Source of the DNA: Hymenobacter sediminis
GTDB taxonomy: Bacteria > Bacteroidota > Bacteroidia > Cytophagales > Hymenobacteraceae
DNA: 64,000 nucleotides
Assembly (NCBI RefSeq): GCF_003231285.1
Contig: NZ_QKNS01000006.1
Coordinates: 248,001-312,000 of the forward strand
Direction of reading: 5' to 3'
Shown here one piece after another: positions 51,599-60,500 of the stretch. The notes under the pieces were generated by a model that was not told the origin of the DNA, ran no database searches, and saw only the letters and a list, made by a program, of their open reading frames with translations. Both the position numbers and the translations under genes were made by a program. The first letter of the stretch is position 1, and every line of letters starts with the position of its first letter.

Positions 51599-51639
51599 TA
51601 AATCGTTAGCCCCTCGTTACGGGCTCTTTCTTTCTCCGC

Positions 51640-52476
51640 GTGCTGCTTTACAACGGACTTCTGGTCGCCGATTCCGACTTTGCCCTACCCCTCCCAAATC
51701 GGGGCTTGTACTTCAACGACGGCTTTTTTGAAACGTTGGTGTGGGATGCTGGTGGTGTGCGCTATCTGCCTTACCACTGGCAACGCATGCAACGGGCAGC
51801 CGCTGCGCTGTCTCTCACCCTGCCGCCTGAGCTAGCCTCAGCCCAGGCTCTGGCCGCTACCGCCGGCCGCTTGGTGCACCAGCACACGGAGTATACCCAC
51901 GCGGCGGCGCGGGTACGGCTGCAGCTATGGCGCAGCGGCGGCGGGCTGTACACGCCTACCTCTTCCAACCCGGATTGGCTGCTAACCCTGCAGCCCTTCA
52001 CCGCAAATGATACGCCCGTACTGCGCGCCGCCTTTGCCGAATCGGTGCGCCTGCAGGCCTCGCCAGTGTCATTTTGTAAGGGACCTAGCGCCCTCACGTA
52101 TGTGCTGGCAGCCCAGGAACGGGCCCGGCAGGAACTTGATGAGATAATACTAGTGTCAGGAGCGGGCTACGTTGCCGAAACGGTGGCTGCCGCCATAGCC
52201 TGGATACGGGATACCACTATTTACTATCCGGCCGAGGCCAGCGGCTGCGTCGCCGGAACCCGCCTGGCTCACTTGCGACGTATCACGCAGCACCTGAATT
52301 TGTCCTGGCGGGAAGGTTTGTTTCTGCCCGCTGACCTGCTAGAGGCCGAGGCTGTTTTCACCGCCAATATCACCGGGATTCGGGCAGTACAGCAAGTTGG
52401 GCAGGTACTGTTTCACTCCGAGCAGCACCCTATCTTGGCCCAGTTGCGCACCTTAGACGCTGCAGCGAACCGTTGA
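51640..52476 (+). CDS. Class IV aminotransferase (aminodeoxychorismate lyase / BCAT-like)
   Basis: 278 residues from GTG 51640. A PLP-dependent fold-type IV enzyme. Features: LPLPNRGLYFNDGFFETLVWDAGGVRYLPYHWQRMQRAAAAL at the N-terminus, a Lys in SFCKGPSALTYVLAAQERAR as the Schiff-base residue, and DEIILVSGAGYVAETVAAAIAW in place of the usual E.S..N motif; the departures ('ETVAAAIAW' for 'E.S.SNLF') make the exact reaction uncertain. Candidates are 4-amino-4-deoxychorismate lyase and branched-chain or D-amino-acid aminotransferase. Neighbouring genes do not decide. Confidence 0.88.
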   Translation: MLLYNGLLVADSDFALPLPNRGLYFNDGFFETLVWDAGGVRYLPYHWQRMQRAAAALSLTLPPELASAQALAATAGRLVHQHTEYTHAAARVRLQLWRSGGGLYTPTSSNPDWLLTLQPFTANDTPVLRAAFAESVRLQASPVSFCKGPSALTYVLAAQERARQELDEIILVSGAGYVAETVAAAIAWIRDTTIYYPAEASGCVAGTRLAHLRRITQHLNLSWREGLFLPADLLEAEAVFTANITGIRAVQQVGQVLFHSEQHPILAQLRTLDAAANR

Positions 52477-52485
52477 ACTATTGGT

Positions 52486-52692
52486 TTACTGATCCAAGCG
52501 GCAGCGCATTTGTAGCCAGCTCTCCTCAAATTCGAGCAAATCGGCCTCCGTCACGTTGTTCTGCTGTAGCACCTCTGTTCGGTCACGGTGACCAGCATCC
52601 AAAGAGTACAATGCTATCCAGGCACGTTGCCGCCGGCTCAAGGCAGGGGCGGAGGCAGTGCTAGCCGGATACGATAGTACAGAGGCATTCAT
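52486..52692 (-). CDS. Small paralogous protein A
   Basis: 68 residues from ATG 52692. Core: SRRQRAWIALYSLDAGHRDRTEVLQQNNVTEADLLEFEESWLQM. It is a close relative of the next gene upstream (52777-52998), with the same R(R/Q)QRAW(I/V)ALYSL...DR.EVL.QN.VTEADL.EF..SWL pattern, so the two arose by tandem duplication. The helical, acidic tail suggests a small DNA- or protein-binding module, but no family is recognised. Confidence 0.65.
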   Translation of the reverse strand: MNASVLSYPASTASAPALSRRQRAWIALYSLDAGHRDRTEVLQQNNVTEADLLEFEESWLQMRCRLDQ

Positions 52693-52776
52693 AGTTGAGC
52701 ATACGCACAACTATAGTAATTGGATTTTTTTACTTCAATATAATTTTTCTACTCGGGTTTTCAGAGCGTTAAAAGC

Positions 52777-52998
52777 TCAATACGCCCGCATAGAAATCCG
52801 GCTCCGTAGCCGAAGCCAACTGTCAATAAATTCAGCCAGATCTGCTTCCGTAACGGCGTTTTGCTTTAGCACCTCCGCACGGTCTGGGCAGCCGGTGCTA
52901 AGAGAATACAGTGCTACCCAGGCACGCTGCTGCCGGGTAAGCAAAGACGGAAAAGTAAAGACGGGAACTTGAGTATAGGTTTCCTCCATATCTGCCAA
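52777..52998 (-). CDS. Small paralogous protein B
   Basis: 73 residues from ATG 52998. Core: TRQQRAWVALYSLSTGCPDRAEVLKQNAVTEADLAEFIDSWLRL. It shares length and core pattern with the protein at 52486. The 84 bases between the two genes are AT-rich and may hold a promoter for the downstream copy. Function unknown. Confidence 0.65.
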   Translation of the reverse strand: MADMEETYTQVPVFTFPSLLTRQQRAWVALYSLSTGCPDRAEVLKQNAVTEADLAEFIDSWLRLRSRISMRAY

Positions 52999-53201
52999 TT
53001 ACGCAGTCAAAATAGCAGATGGATCTACCGCAACAATACTTTTTCTATAGTTTTCTTCACTTATCGCATGCTCAATCCCCTACCCCCTTAGTATAAGCCT
53101 AACCCTCTTATCGTTACACAACTCCTGATTTCTTAGGAATTAGTATTTTATATTGTTGAGTTAGTGCATTTTCTGTTTGGCAGATACAGATCAATTCGTC
53201 A

Positions 53202-53516
53202 TTAGCCTTGCTGCAGCCAGCTTAGCAGCGCCTTCCAGCCCTGCCAAGCTACCACCGCAAACAATGCAGCCAGGGGTAGCGCAACCACCACCGAAAGCAC
53301 ATACTGCATATCGTGCGCGGCAGCCTGCTTGCCCTGCTGGTACAGCTCCCGCACGCCACCGGAGTTGGGCCGAACGCGCAGCCAGCCCCGCAGCAGCAAA
53401 TACGGCGACACTGCGAATAAAAACATGCTTTTCAGTAGCCTGCCCACGAAGCGAAACAGGCCGCCAAAAATGGATTCAGCAATGACCTCCCCGATAAGGT
53501 CGTCGATACCGAGCAT
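53202..53516 (-). CDS. Small membrane protein downstream of thyA
   Basis: 104 residues. N-terminal amphipathic stretch (IDDLIGEVIAESIFGGLFRFVGRLLKSMF), one hydrophobic segment at about 31-44, an Arg-containing loop, then a membrane segment at about 72-92 (VLSVVVALPLAALFAVVAW). No family recognised. It ends 14 nt before the thyA stop on the same strand and may be cotranscribed with it. Confidence 0.6.
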   Translation of the reverse strand: MLGIDDLIGEVIAESIFGGLFRFVGRLLKSMFLFAVSPYLLLRGWLRVRPNSGGVRELYQQGKQAAAHDMQYVLSVVVALPLAALFAVVAWQGWKALLSWLQQG

Positions 53517-53530
53517 AGCTTCTGCCGAGC

Positions 53531-54325
53531 TTATACAGCCACGGGCGCTTTAATAGCGGGCCAGGGGTCATAATTTTCCAGCTTGAAATCCTCGAACTGG
53601 AAGCCGAAAATATCCTGCACGGCGGGGTTTAGGTGCATCTGGGGTAGCGCACGGGGCTCCCGCTCCAACTGCAAGCGGGCCTGCTCCAGGTGGTTGCTGT
53701 AGAGGTGAGTGTCGCCACCGGTCCAGATGAACTCGCCTGGCTCCAACCCTACTACCTGGGCCATCATGAGGGTGAGCAGGGCGTAGGAGGCAATGTTGAA
53801 GGGCACGCCCAGAAACACGTCGGCCGAGCGCTGGTAAAGCTGGCAGCTGAGCTTGTTGTCGGCCACGTAAAACTGCACCAGAGCATGGCAAGGCTGCAGC
53901 TTCATCTGAGGCAAATCGGCCACGTTCCAGGCCGACAGCACAATGCGGCGCGAATCGGGCGTCTGACGCAGCTGGCGCACGATATCACTAATCTGGTCGA
54001 TGGTTTGCCCGTCGGGACCGGTCCAGGCGCGCCACTGCTTGCCGTACACGGGGCCTAGCTCGCCGTTCTCGTCGGCCCACTCGTCCCAGATGCTTACGCC
54101 GTGATCTTTGAGGTAGGCAATATTGGTGTCGCCGCGCAAAAACCACAGTAGCTCGTAGATGATGCTTTTCAGGTGCACCTTCTTGGTGGTTACCAGCGGA
54201 AAGCCTTCCTGCAGGTTAAAGCGCATCTGGTAGCCAAACACTGAAAGCGTACCCGTGCCGGTGCGGTCGGTTTTGCGGGTGCCGTGCGTGAGAATGTGCT
54301 GCAGAAGGGTTTGGTACTGGTGCAT
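53531..54325 (-). CDS. thyA: Thymidylate synthase
   Basis: 264 residues from ATG 54325, the exact usual ThyA length; open codons upstream to 54421 were not used. It methylates dUMP to dTMP with methylene-tetrahydrofolate. The catalytic Cys146 lies in LQPCHALVQFYV; other landmarks are RTGTGTLSVFGYQMRF, TTKKVHLKSIIYELLWFLRGDTN, DEWADENGELGPVYGKQWRAW, CQLYQRSADVFLGVPFNIASYALL and GDTHLYSNHLEQ. Upstream lies the frameshifted SRPBCC gene on the same strand. Confidence 0.97.
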   Translation of the reverse strand: MHQYQTLLQHILTHGTRKTDRTGTGTLSVFGYQMRFNLQEGFPLVTTKKVHLKSIIYELLWFLRGDTNIAYLKDHGVSIWDEWADENGELGPVYGKQWRAWTGPDGQTIDQISDIVRQLRQTPDSRRIVLSAWNVADLPQMKLQPCHALVQFYVADNKLSCQLYQRSADVFLGVPFNIASYALLTLMMAQVVGLEPGEFIWTGGDTHLYSNHLEQARLQLEREPRALPQMHLNPAVQDIFGFQFEDFKLENYDPWPAIKAPVAV

Positions 54326-54420
54326 AGGGTAGGCAGAATGAGAGCCTAAAAGTAAGGAAACTACCGTAGCCCTACGCTGCTGACTTACTTGGACCATGGC
54401 CCTTTCATCGTTTGATAACA

Positions 54421-54905
54421 CTAAGAAGCAGGCACATTAAGTATATCTCGCCAGCTATCTGACTCCGCATATTGCTTAATAACAGCGCATCTGGCTTCAA
54501 GAAACTTTTGCAGGTAGCGGCGTAGTATCAGTGCATCAACCAGCTTGCCCAGAACTCCTAGCGGCGACTCAAAGGCAAACACATCACGCATTACTGTACC
54601 TGTGCCATTCGCCTTAAAATAGTGTTCGTGTCGCATGTTTTTAAAGGCTCCCCGCTGCATTTCGTCGCAGAAGTAGTTTGGCGACTCTAGCAAGGTTACC
54701 ATGCTGGTCAGCGTCTGCCAAACCCCAAAATGTCGGGCCCGGAAGGTCACCGAGTCACCGAGCTGCAGTAGGCCGCTGCGCACGCCGCCTACAATTTCTT
54801 CACCAGTGTGTGTGTGGAAACGGTGTGCAGGTCAACACTCAAAGCCAACTGAAAGCAGATTTCTAGCGGCGCATTAATGTGGGTAACAACTTCGATGACC
54901 AGCAC
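54421..54905 (-). pseudogene. SRPBCC-family protein, frameshifted in a CA repeat
   Basis: From GTG 54905 the frame reads HINAPLEICFQLALSVDLHTVSTHT, then loses frame within a CACACACACA tract (GT repeat at 54806-54816 on the plus strand). The rest continues in another frame: TGEEIVGGVRSGLLQLGDSVTFRARHFGVWQTLTSMV and on to 54421. Removing one CA unit gives VSTHTGEEIVGG, as expected for this family of SRPBCC/polyketide-cyclase-like proteins. The gain of one repeat unit thus explains the break. The gene starts 2 nt after the stop of the TonB-type gene at 54908 and was probably cotranscribed with it. It could be a dead gene, a phase-variable one, or a sequencing error. Confidence 0.78.
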
Positions 54906-54907
54906 TG

Positions 54908-55450
54908 TTATTGAATGACGTATGACATTTTCACTTCCTCCTCCGTGACAGCAGCAGAAGGCTCGAAACGCAGGTGTTGTACTACCTCGCGCGCCTGCTG
55001 CTTCATGGTAGCCTCCCCACCTGCTCCTGAGGGTATAGTACTCTCGGCTATTGTGACTTGGGTTACCCTGCCAGTAGCATCTACTGAAAGCCGCAGCCAG
55101 ATAGTCCCTCCGGTTTGGGCCCGCAAGGCTTCCACAGGATATAGGATGGAGCGTCTCATGAAATCGAAATAACCAGCATCCTCAGGTTGCAGCTGTTGAG
55201 TACGCATCCGCTGACCAATACCTCGTTTAAGAGGCAGCACATTGTTCCAGTAGGCTCCTCTGCGCACAGAATCCTGCTGCGCTTTAGCCCGCGCCAACTG
55301 TGCCCCTCGCTGTGCAGTAGAGGTAGTAGGCTTGGGCGTGGTTACCGGCGTGGCGTCCCAGCGGTTATAACTCGTCTGCGCCTGTGCCGGGCTACTACCC
55401 CAGCTTAGGGTGAGGAGCAGCAGAATTAATACTAAATAATTACGCAGCAT
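54908..55450 (-). CDS. TonB-C-terminal-domain periplasmic protein
   Basis: 180 residues with a signal peptide (1-24, SSPAQAQ). After a Thr/Pro linker and a helical part (RGAQLARAKAQQDSVRRGAYWNNVL) comes a TonB C-terminal domain: FDFMRRSILYPVEALRAQTGGTIWLRLSVDATGRVTQVTIAEST, then QQAREVVQHLRFEPS. Without a membrane anchor other than the signal peptide it is a soluble periplasmic protein, similar in design to the TonB-domain protein at 45798. It is the first gene of a unit with the broken SRPBCC gene. Confidence 0.87.
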   Translation of the reverse strand: MLRNYLVLILLLLTLSWGSSPAQAQTSYNRWDATPVTTPKPTTSTAQRGAQLARAKAQQDSVRRGAYWNNVLPLKRGIGQRMRTQQLQPEDAGYFDFMRRSILYPVEALRAQTGGTIWLRLSVDATGRVTQVTIAESTIPSGAGGEATMKQQAREVVQHLRFEPSAAVTEEEVKMSYVIQ

Positions 55451-55512
55451 AAATGCTCATAGTGATTAAGCTAAAGAGAGCTTCACATCCGTACTCAAGT
55501 GTACGCAAATTC

Positions 55513-55601
55513 TATCTTTGATTTTCGCCTACCCTCCCTACCGCATGCAAGCTCCCGACCTGAGCATTGGCTCTGAAGACTTCAGCATGGACATTATCTA
55601 G
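55513..55601 (+). other. Promoter with very short ORF
   Basis: A perfect -7 element TATCTTTG (55513-55520) is followed by ATG 55545 and an 18-codon frame (MQAPDLSIGSEDFSMDII) ending at 55601. It may be a leader peptide, the stump of a deleted gene or chance. Confidence 0.3.
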
Positions 55602-55702
55602 CGCTGTTGACTAGCCTAGGAACCTGCATCGGGTGTAGCGCCGCCTCGATTTGGTCATTTTTTGGTAATAAAAGAGTAACCCAAGGCCAATATGAGGCCC
55701 GG

Positions 55703-55710
55703 TAGCTTTG
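55703..55710 (+). promoter_or_regulatory. Bacteroidota -7 element (TAGCTTTG)
   Basis: Perfect TAnnTTTG, 9 nt before the ATG of the sigma factor gene at 55720; a nearly leaderless transcript is implied. Confidence 0.7.
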
Positions 55711-55719
55711 CCTACTGAT

Positions 55720-56289
55720 ATGGCGACGGCAACTAGTTTCTCTGATCAGCAGCTTCTGAATGCCTTGGCATTGGGCCATGAAGCGGCGTTTGATGCTCTG
55801 TTTACCCGCTACTACCCTGGCCTGCTGCGGTACGCGAAAACCCTCTTACCCTACCCCTCTGATGCGGCCGAAGATGCCGCCGCCGATGTGTTCTGCTCCT
55901 TATGGACGAACCGCACCGAGCTAAACGTGCAGGGCTCTCTGGCAGCCTACCTCCACACCGCCGTTAAGCACCGCTGCTACGACCGGCTCCGGCAGCAGCG
56001 CCGCTTAGCACCCGCCCCCGATGAGGAGTTGCTGGAACAGCAGCCCGAAGCGGCCTACCTTCAGCCCGACCAGGTACTGGCCTACCATGAGCTCAGCGAG
56101 CTGCTACTGCAACTCGTTGACCAACTGCCTCCCCGCTCCCGGCTAGTCTTTCAATTGCACCGCGACAGTAACCTCACCTACGAGGAAATAGCGACGTTGC
56201 TCGACATTTCCCTGAACTCCGTGAAGACCCACATGTTCCGGGCGCTGCGCTTTCTGAAAGAAGCTCTGTACGTGTCGGGCACCCGGTAG
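55720..56289 (+). CDS. ECF sigma factor of a SusC/FecR system
   Basis: 189 residues from ATG 55720. Region 2: FSDQQLLNALALGHEAAFDALFTRYYPGLLRYAKTLL and SDAAEDAAADVFCSLWTNR, then LAAYLHTAVKHRCYDRLRQQRR. Region 4: LVDQLPPRSRLVFQLHRDSNLTYEEIATLLDISLNSVKTHMFRALRFL. This is the Bacteroidota 'RNA polymerase sigma-70, ECF, bacteroidetes family 1' type that controls SusC/D loci. The FecR gene follows after 118 nt. Confidence 0.94.
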   Translation: MATATSFSDQQLLNALALGHEAAFDALFTRYYPGLLRYAKTLLPYPSDAAEDAAADVFCSLWTNRTELNVQGSLAAYLHTAVKHRCYDRLRQQRRLAPAPDEELLEQQPEAAYLQPDQVLAYHELSELLLQLVDQLPPRSRLVFQLHRDSNLTYEEIATLLDISLNSVKTHMFRALRFLKEALYVSGTR

Positions 56290-56407
56290 CTGGGTTACGC
56301 CATTGTTACGACTGTTACGCTTCTGTTAAGCCTGATTTTGCGTGTCACGAGGTTAGCGGGCGTAGGCGTCATGGTAGGGAAGGTCGTTATTCAGGGCCTT
56401 TCTTTAC

Positions 56408-57427
56408 GTGGAACAGCAGGAGCTTTACTTACTTATTACCCGCTGTCTGGCCCGGCAAACTTCGTCGGAGGAAAATGAGCGGCTGGCTACCTGGCTTACT
56501 GCCTCGGCGGAGAATGAGCAGACGTTTGAACAGCTGAAAACGCTCTGGCAGCACAGCCAGACTCCGGTTGCCCCTACCGAAACGGCCGCGGCCCTGCGAG
56601 CCGTGAAAGCCCGCCTAGCGGCACCTGCTGCACCCACCCCGCAACCCGTACTGGCCGGCGGCCGGAGAAAGCTGCGACGCACGTATCTGGTGGGCAGCCT
56701 GGTGCTGATAGCCTTGCTTGTTATAACTGGCCTATGGGTGCTGCGTGCTCCCTCAACCCCGGCAGTGGCCTACCAGACGTACCGCACGGCAGCCGGTCAG
56801 CGCCGGGCCCTGCACCTACCTGATGGGTCTTTTGTGACGCTGGCCCCGCAAAGCCAATTGCGCTACCCAGCTCAGTTCATCGGCTCTACCCGGGAAGTGT
56901 ACCTGCAGGGCGAGGCTTTTTTTGAAGTCAGCAAGAATGCCGGCCGGCCGTTTCGGGTGCATAGCGGTACCTGGGTCACGCAGGTACTGGGCACCAAGTT
57001 CAACGTGCGGGCTTTTCCGCAGACCAGCCAAACGGCCGTTTCGCTGGTAGAGGGCCGGGTACGGGTGCAAGATGCCCACGACACCTACCTGCTGACGCCC
57101 GGCCAGGAACTGCTCGCCGACCGCAGCACGGGCCGCATCTACCGGAAGGCCTTCGATGAGGCCAAGGTGACCGGCTGGCGCACCAACAAGCTGGTATTCA
57201 AGAATGAGAAGCTAGCCGACGTAGCGGGCCAGATTGAGCGCCTCTACGGAGTAAAGCTGGTATTCGCTGACTCCGCCACGGCTGAGGTCAAGCTCTGGGC
57301 CACCTTCGATAATGAGCCCCTGACGGCCGTGCTGGAGGCCCTGGAGTTGGCGGGCCCCATCTCCTACCGCCGCGAAGGTCAGGTCATCTATCTGCAGCAC
57401 CAGGGGCCCGCCGCGCCTCAGAAATAG
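56408..57427 (+). CDS. FecR-type anti-sigma factor
   Basis: 339 residues from GTG 56408. The cytoplasmic N-terminus (1-90; RCLARQTSSEENERLATWLTASAENEQTFEQLKTLW) binds the sigma factor; one membrane helix lies at about 93-112; the periplasmic FecR domain spans about 130-230 (YRTAAGQRRALHLPDGSFVTLAPQSQLRYP, GEAFFEVSKNAGRPFRVHSGTWVTQVLGTKFNVRA), and the C-terminal DUF4974 domain about 258-330 (LVFKNEKLADVAGQIERLYGVKLVF). It relays the signal from the SusC STN domain to the sigma factor. Confidence 0.95.
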   Translation: MEQQELYLLITRCLARQTSSEENERLATWLTASAENEQTFEQLKTLWQHSQTPVAPTETAAALRAVKARLAAPAAPTPQPVLAGGRRKLRRTYLVGSLVLIALLVITGLWVLRAPSTPAVAYQTYRTAAGQRRALHLPDGSFVTLAPQSQLRYPAQFIGSTREVYLQGEAFFEVSKNAGRPFRVHSGTWVTQVLGTKFNVRAFPQTSQTAVSLVEGRVRVQDAHDTYLLTPGQELLADRSTGRIYRKAFDEAKVTGWRTNKLVFKNEKLADVAGQIERLYGVKLVFADSATAEVKLWATFDNEPLTAVLEALELAGPISYRREGQVIYLQHQGPAAPQK

Positions 57428-57441
57428 AAACATCCCCCGAA

Positions 57442-57507
57442 GAAGCCGACGTGCGGGAACACGCCGGCTTCCGATAGAAAACCCCGCAGGTGCGAACTGC
57501 GGGCTAG
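57442..57507 (+). promoter_or_regulatory. Two hairpins between fecR and susC
   Basis: GAAGCCG...CGT with ACG...CGGCTTC (57442-57471) and CCCGCAG with CTGCGGG (57483-57503) lie in the leader of the susC gene. They may be a terminator or attenuator separating regulator and transporter mRNAs. Confidence 0.5.
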
Positions 57508-57558
57508 TTGGAGTGCTCTTAAACCTTGTGTCATTTAACAACGCTCACGCCCAAACTT

Positions 57559-60500
57559 ATGAGAAAAACGTGGTACTCCTGGCAAAACAGCAGCGAATGG
57601 CGCGTGTTGTTCGGCCTAGGCCTATCGGCGCTGAGCGTCACGGCGGCCGCAGCGGCTGCTACCGAGCAGATAATGGCTCCAAGTCTGGCAACGGTTCCCT
57701 GCGCCGTCATCGTGAAGCAGCAGCCCCTCGCCGACGTATTGGCTAGCCTGGAGCAGCAGACTGGCTACCGGTTCTTACTCGTAGACCAAACATCCCTGCT
57801 CAGCCGCCGGGTTACGGTAAACGCGCCGCATAGCAACCTGGGGGCCGTTCTACAGCTGCTAGCCGCGCAGGCGAAGGTGCAGTTCACCCAGCAGGACAAG
57901 CGCATTGTGGTAAAGCCCGGCCCCGGCGCCCAGGCCAGCACCTCATCCCCCGACCCTACCCTGGTGCGGGGCCACGTACGGGATGCCAAAGGCGAAAGCC
58001 TGCCTGGCGTGACCATTCGGGTAAAGGACTCCACTGCGGGCGCAACCACCGACGCCGACGGCTCATACCAGTTGGCCGTGGAACCGGGCAGCGTGCTGAT
58101 TTTCTCCTACATCGGCTACACCACCCAGCAACTTACCATCGGGGGCCAAGCCAGCTCCTACGATATAGTGCTGCAGGAGGACTCTAAGAGTCTGGACGAG
58201 GTAGTTGTGACGGCGCTGGGTATTCAGCGCGAGGAAAAGGCCCTGCCTTATGCCGTAACTAAGCTAGATGGAGAGCAACTGACCGAGGCCAAATCCAACA
58301 ACTGGACCGATGCGCTGTCGGGCAAGGTGGCCGGGGTAAACCTGGTGCGCTCGGGTGGCGGACCGGCCGGCACTAACCGCATTATTCTGCGCGGGGAAAG
58401 CTCCCTGGCCGGCGACAACGACGCCCTGATTGTGGTGGATGGCGTGGTGCTGGGCGGCAGCAGCCGCAACACCGGCAACGGCAGTTCGGCCTACCTGCAA
58501 AGCGAGTCGCCGGTGGACTTTGGCACCAGCCTCAACGACATCAACCCCGAGGACATTGAGTCGGTATCGGTGCTGAAGGGGCCGGCAGCTACGGCGCTCT
58601 ACGGGGCAAGGGGCGGCAATGGGGCCGTTATTATCACTACCAAATCGGGCCGGATGCGCAAGCGTGGCATTGGCGTTACCTTCAACTCCAACGCCGCCAT
58701 CGAGTCTATTTCGCGCACGCCTGATTACCAGTATGAGTTTGGGCAGGGTGATGCTGGGCAGAACTACTATTCTTTCGGTAATACGGCCGATGGGGCCAGT
58801 ACCCGCAGCACCAGCTCGGCCTGGGGCGCGCCGTTTCTAGGCCAGTCGTTTTTCCAGTACGACCCCACTACTAACGCGGCCGGCACCGAGCGTACCCCCT
58901 GGGTACCCTACAAGAACAACCGCAAGGATTTCTTTGAGACGGGCAAGACGTTCACCAACACCATTGCCATCGACGGCGGCAATGAGCGCACGTCTCTGCG
59001 CCTCTCGCTCACCAACCTGCAGAACACCTGGATTATCCCGAACACGGGCTATAAGCGCAACACGGTGGCGCTGTCGGCCAGCCACAAAATCACGGATCAG
59101 CTGCAGGTTTCCAGCAAGATCAACTACACCAACCGCTACAGCGACAACCTCCCCTCGACTGGCTACAACAACCAGACGATCATGTACTGGAACATGTTCC
59201 AGCTGCCCAACGCCGACCTGGGCTGGCTGCGGCCCTACTGGGTGCCGGGTGCGGAGGGCATCACCCAGCGCTACCCCTTCAGCAGCCTCGTAGATAATCC
59301 CTACCTGATTGCCTACGAGATGCTGAACAAGGCCAATCGGCACTCCGTGACGGGTAACGTGCAGGTGAACTACCGCTTCTCCAAGGACTGGAACCTGATG
59401 CTGCGCTCGGCCATCGACTTTGCCTACGAGGCCCGCTCCCAGCAGCGCCCCAAAGACACGGAGAAGTATAAGGAGGGCATGTACCGCACCCAGAACATCT
59501 TCTCCCAGGAAATCAACCACGATTTTCTGCTCCAGTACAGCCACACCTTTGGCAAGTTCGACGTGACGGCCTCCGGGGGTGGCAGCCGCCTCAACAACCG
59601 CTACGACAAGAACGAGCTACGGGCTGAGCGCCTATTGTATCCGGGCGTATTCAACCTTTCTAACAGCCGCGACCTGCCCCTCACGCTGCCCTACCGGGCC
59701 GAGTTTGGCGTGAACAGCTTCTACGGACTGGCTACGGTGGCCTACAACAAGTTCCTGTACCTCGACCTCACGGCCCGCAAAGACTGGAGCAGCACCCTGG
59801 CCGGCCCCAACGGCATCGAGAACATCAGCATTTACCCTTCGGCTAGCCTAAGCACCATTGTATCGGAGCTGGTGAAGCTGCCGGAAGCCATATCCTTTGT
59901 GAAGCTGCGCGGCTCCTATGCTGAGGTGGGTAGCGGCTCTACTACCCCCTACCTCACCTCCTACACCTATGCTACGGCCACGGGTTTCCCCTCGGGCCTG
60001 AGCAACCCCAACGTCATTGCCAACGCCGACCTGAAGCCGCGCCGCACCCGCAGCGTAGAGCTGGGCGCCGATCTGCGCTTCCTGCAAAACCGCATGGGCG
60101 TGGACGTGACCGTGTACCGCAACAACACCTACGACCAGATTCTGCAGGTACCGCTGGACCGCTCCTCCGGCTATGACTATGCGGCGCTAAATGCAGGCCT
60201 AGTACGCAACCAAGGACTCGAAATTCAGGCCAATGCCCAAGTAATTTCCAACCCCACCGGCTTCGGCTGGAAGGTATTCGGCACGTACACGGCCAACCGC
60301 AACAAGGTAATTGAGCTGGCCGACAGCGTATTTACCTACCAGCTTCAGCGCGGCCCCGGCGGGCGCGGCACCGTGGAGGCCCGCCCCGGCGGCAACATGG
60401 GCGACATCTACGGACGCGGCTACCAACGCGCCCCCGATGGGCAAATCATTTACGATAAGGGCTACCCCCTGCTCACCAACCAAGCCATGTACCTGGGCAG

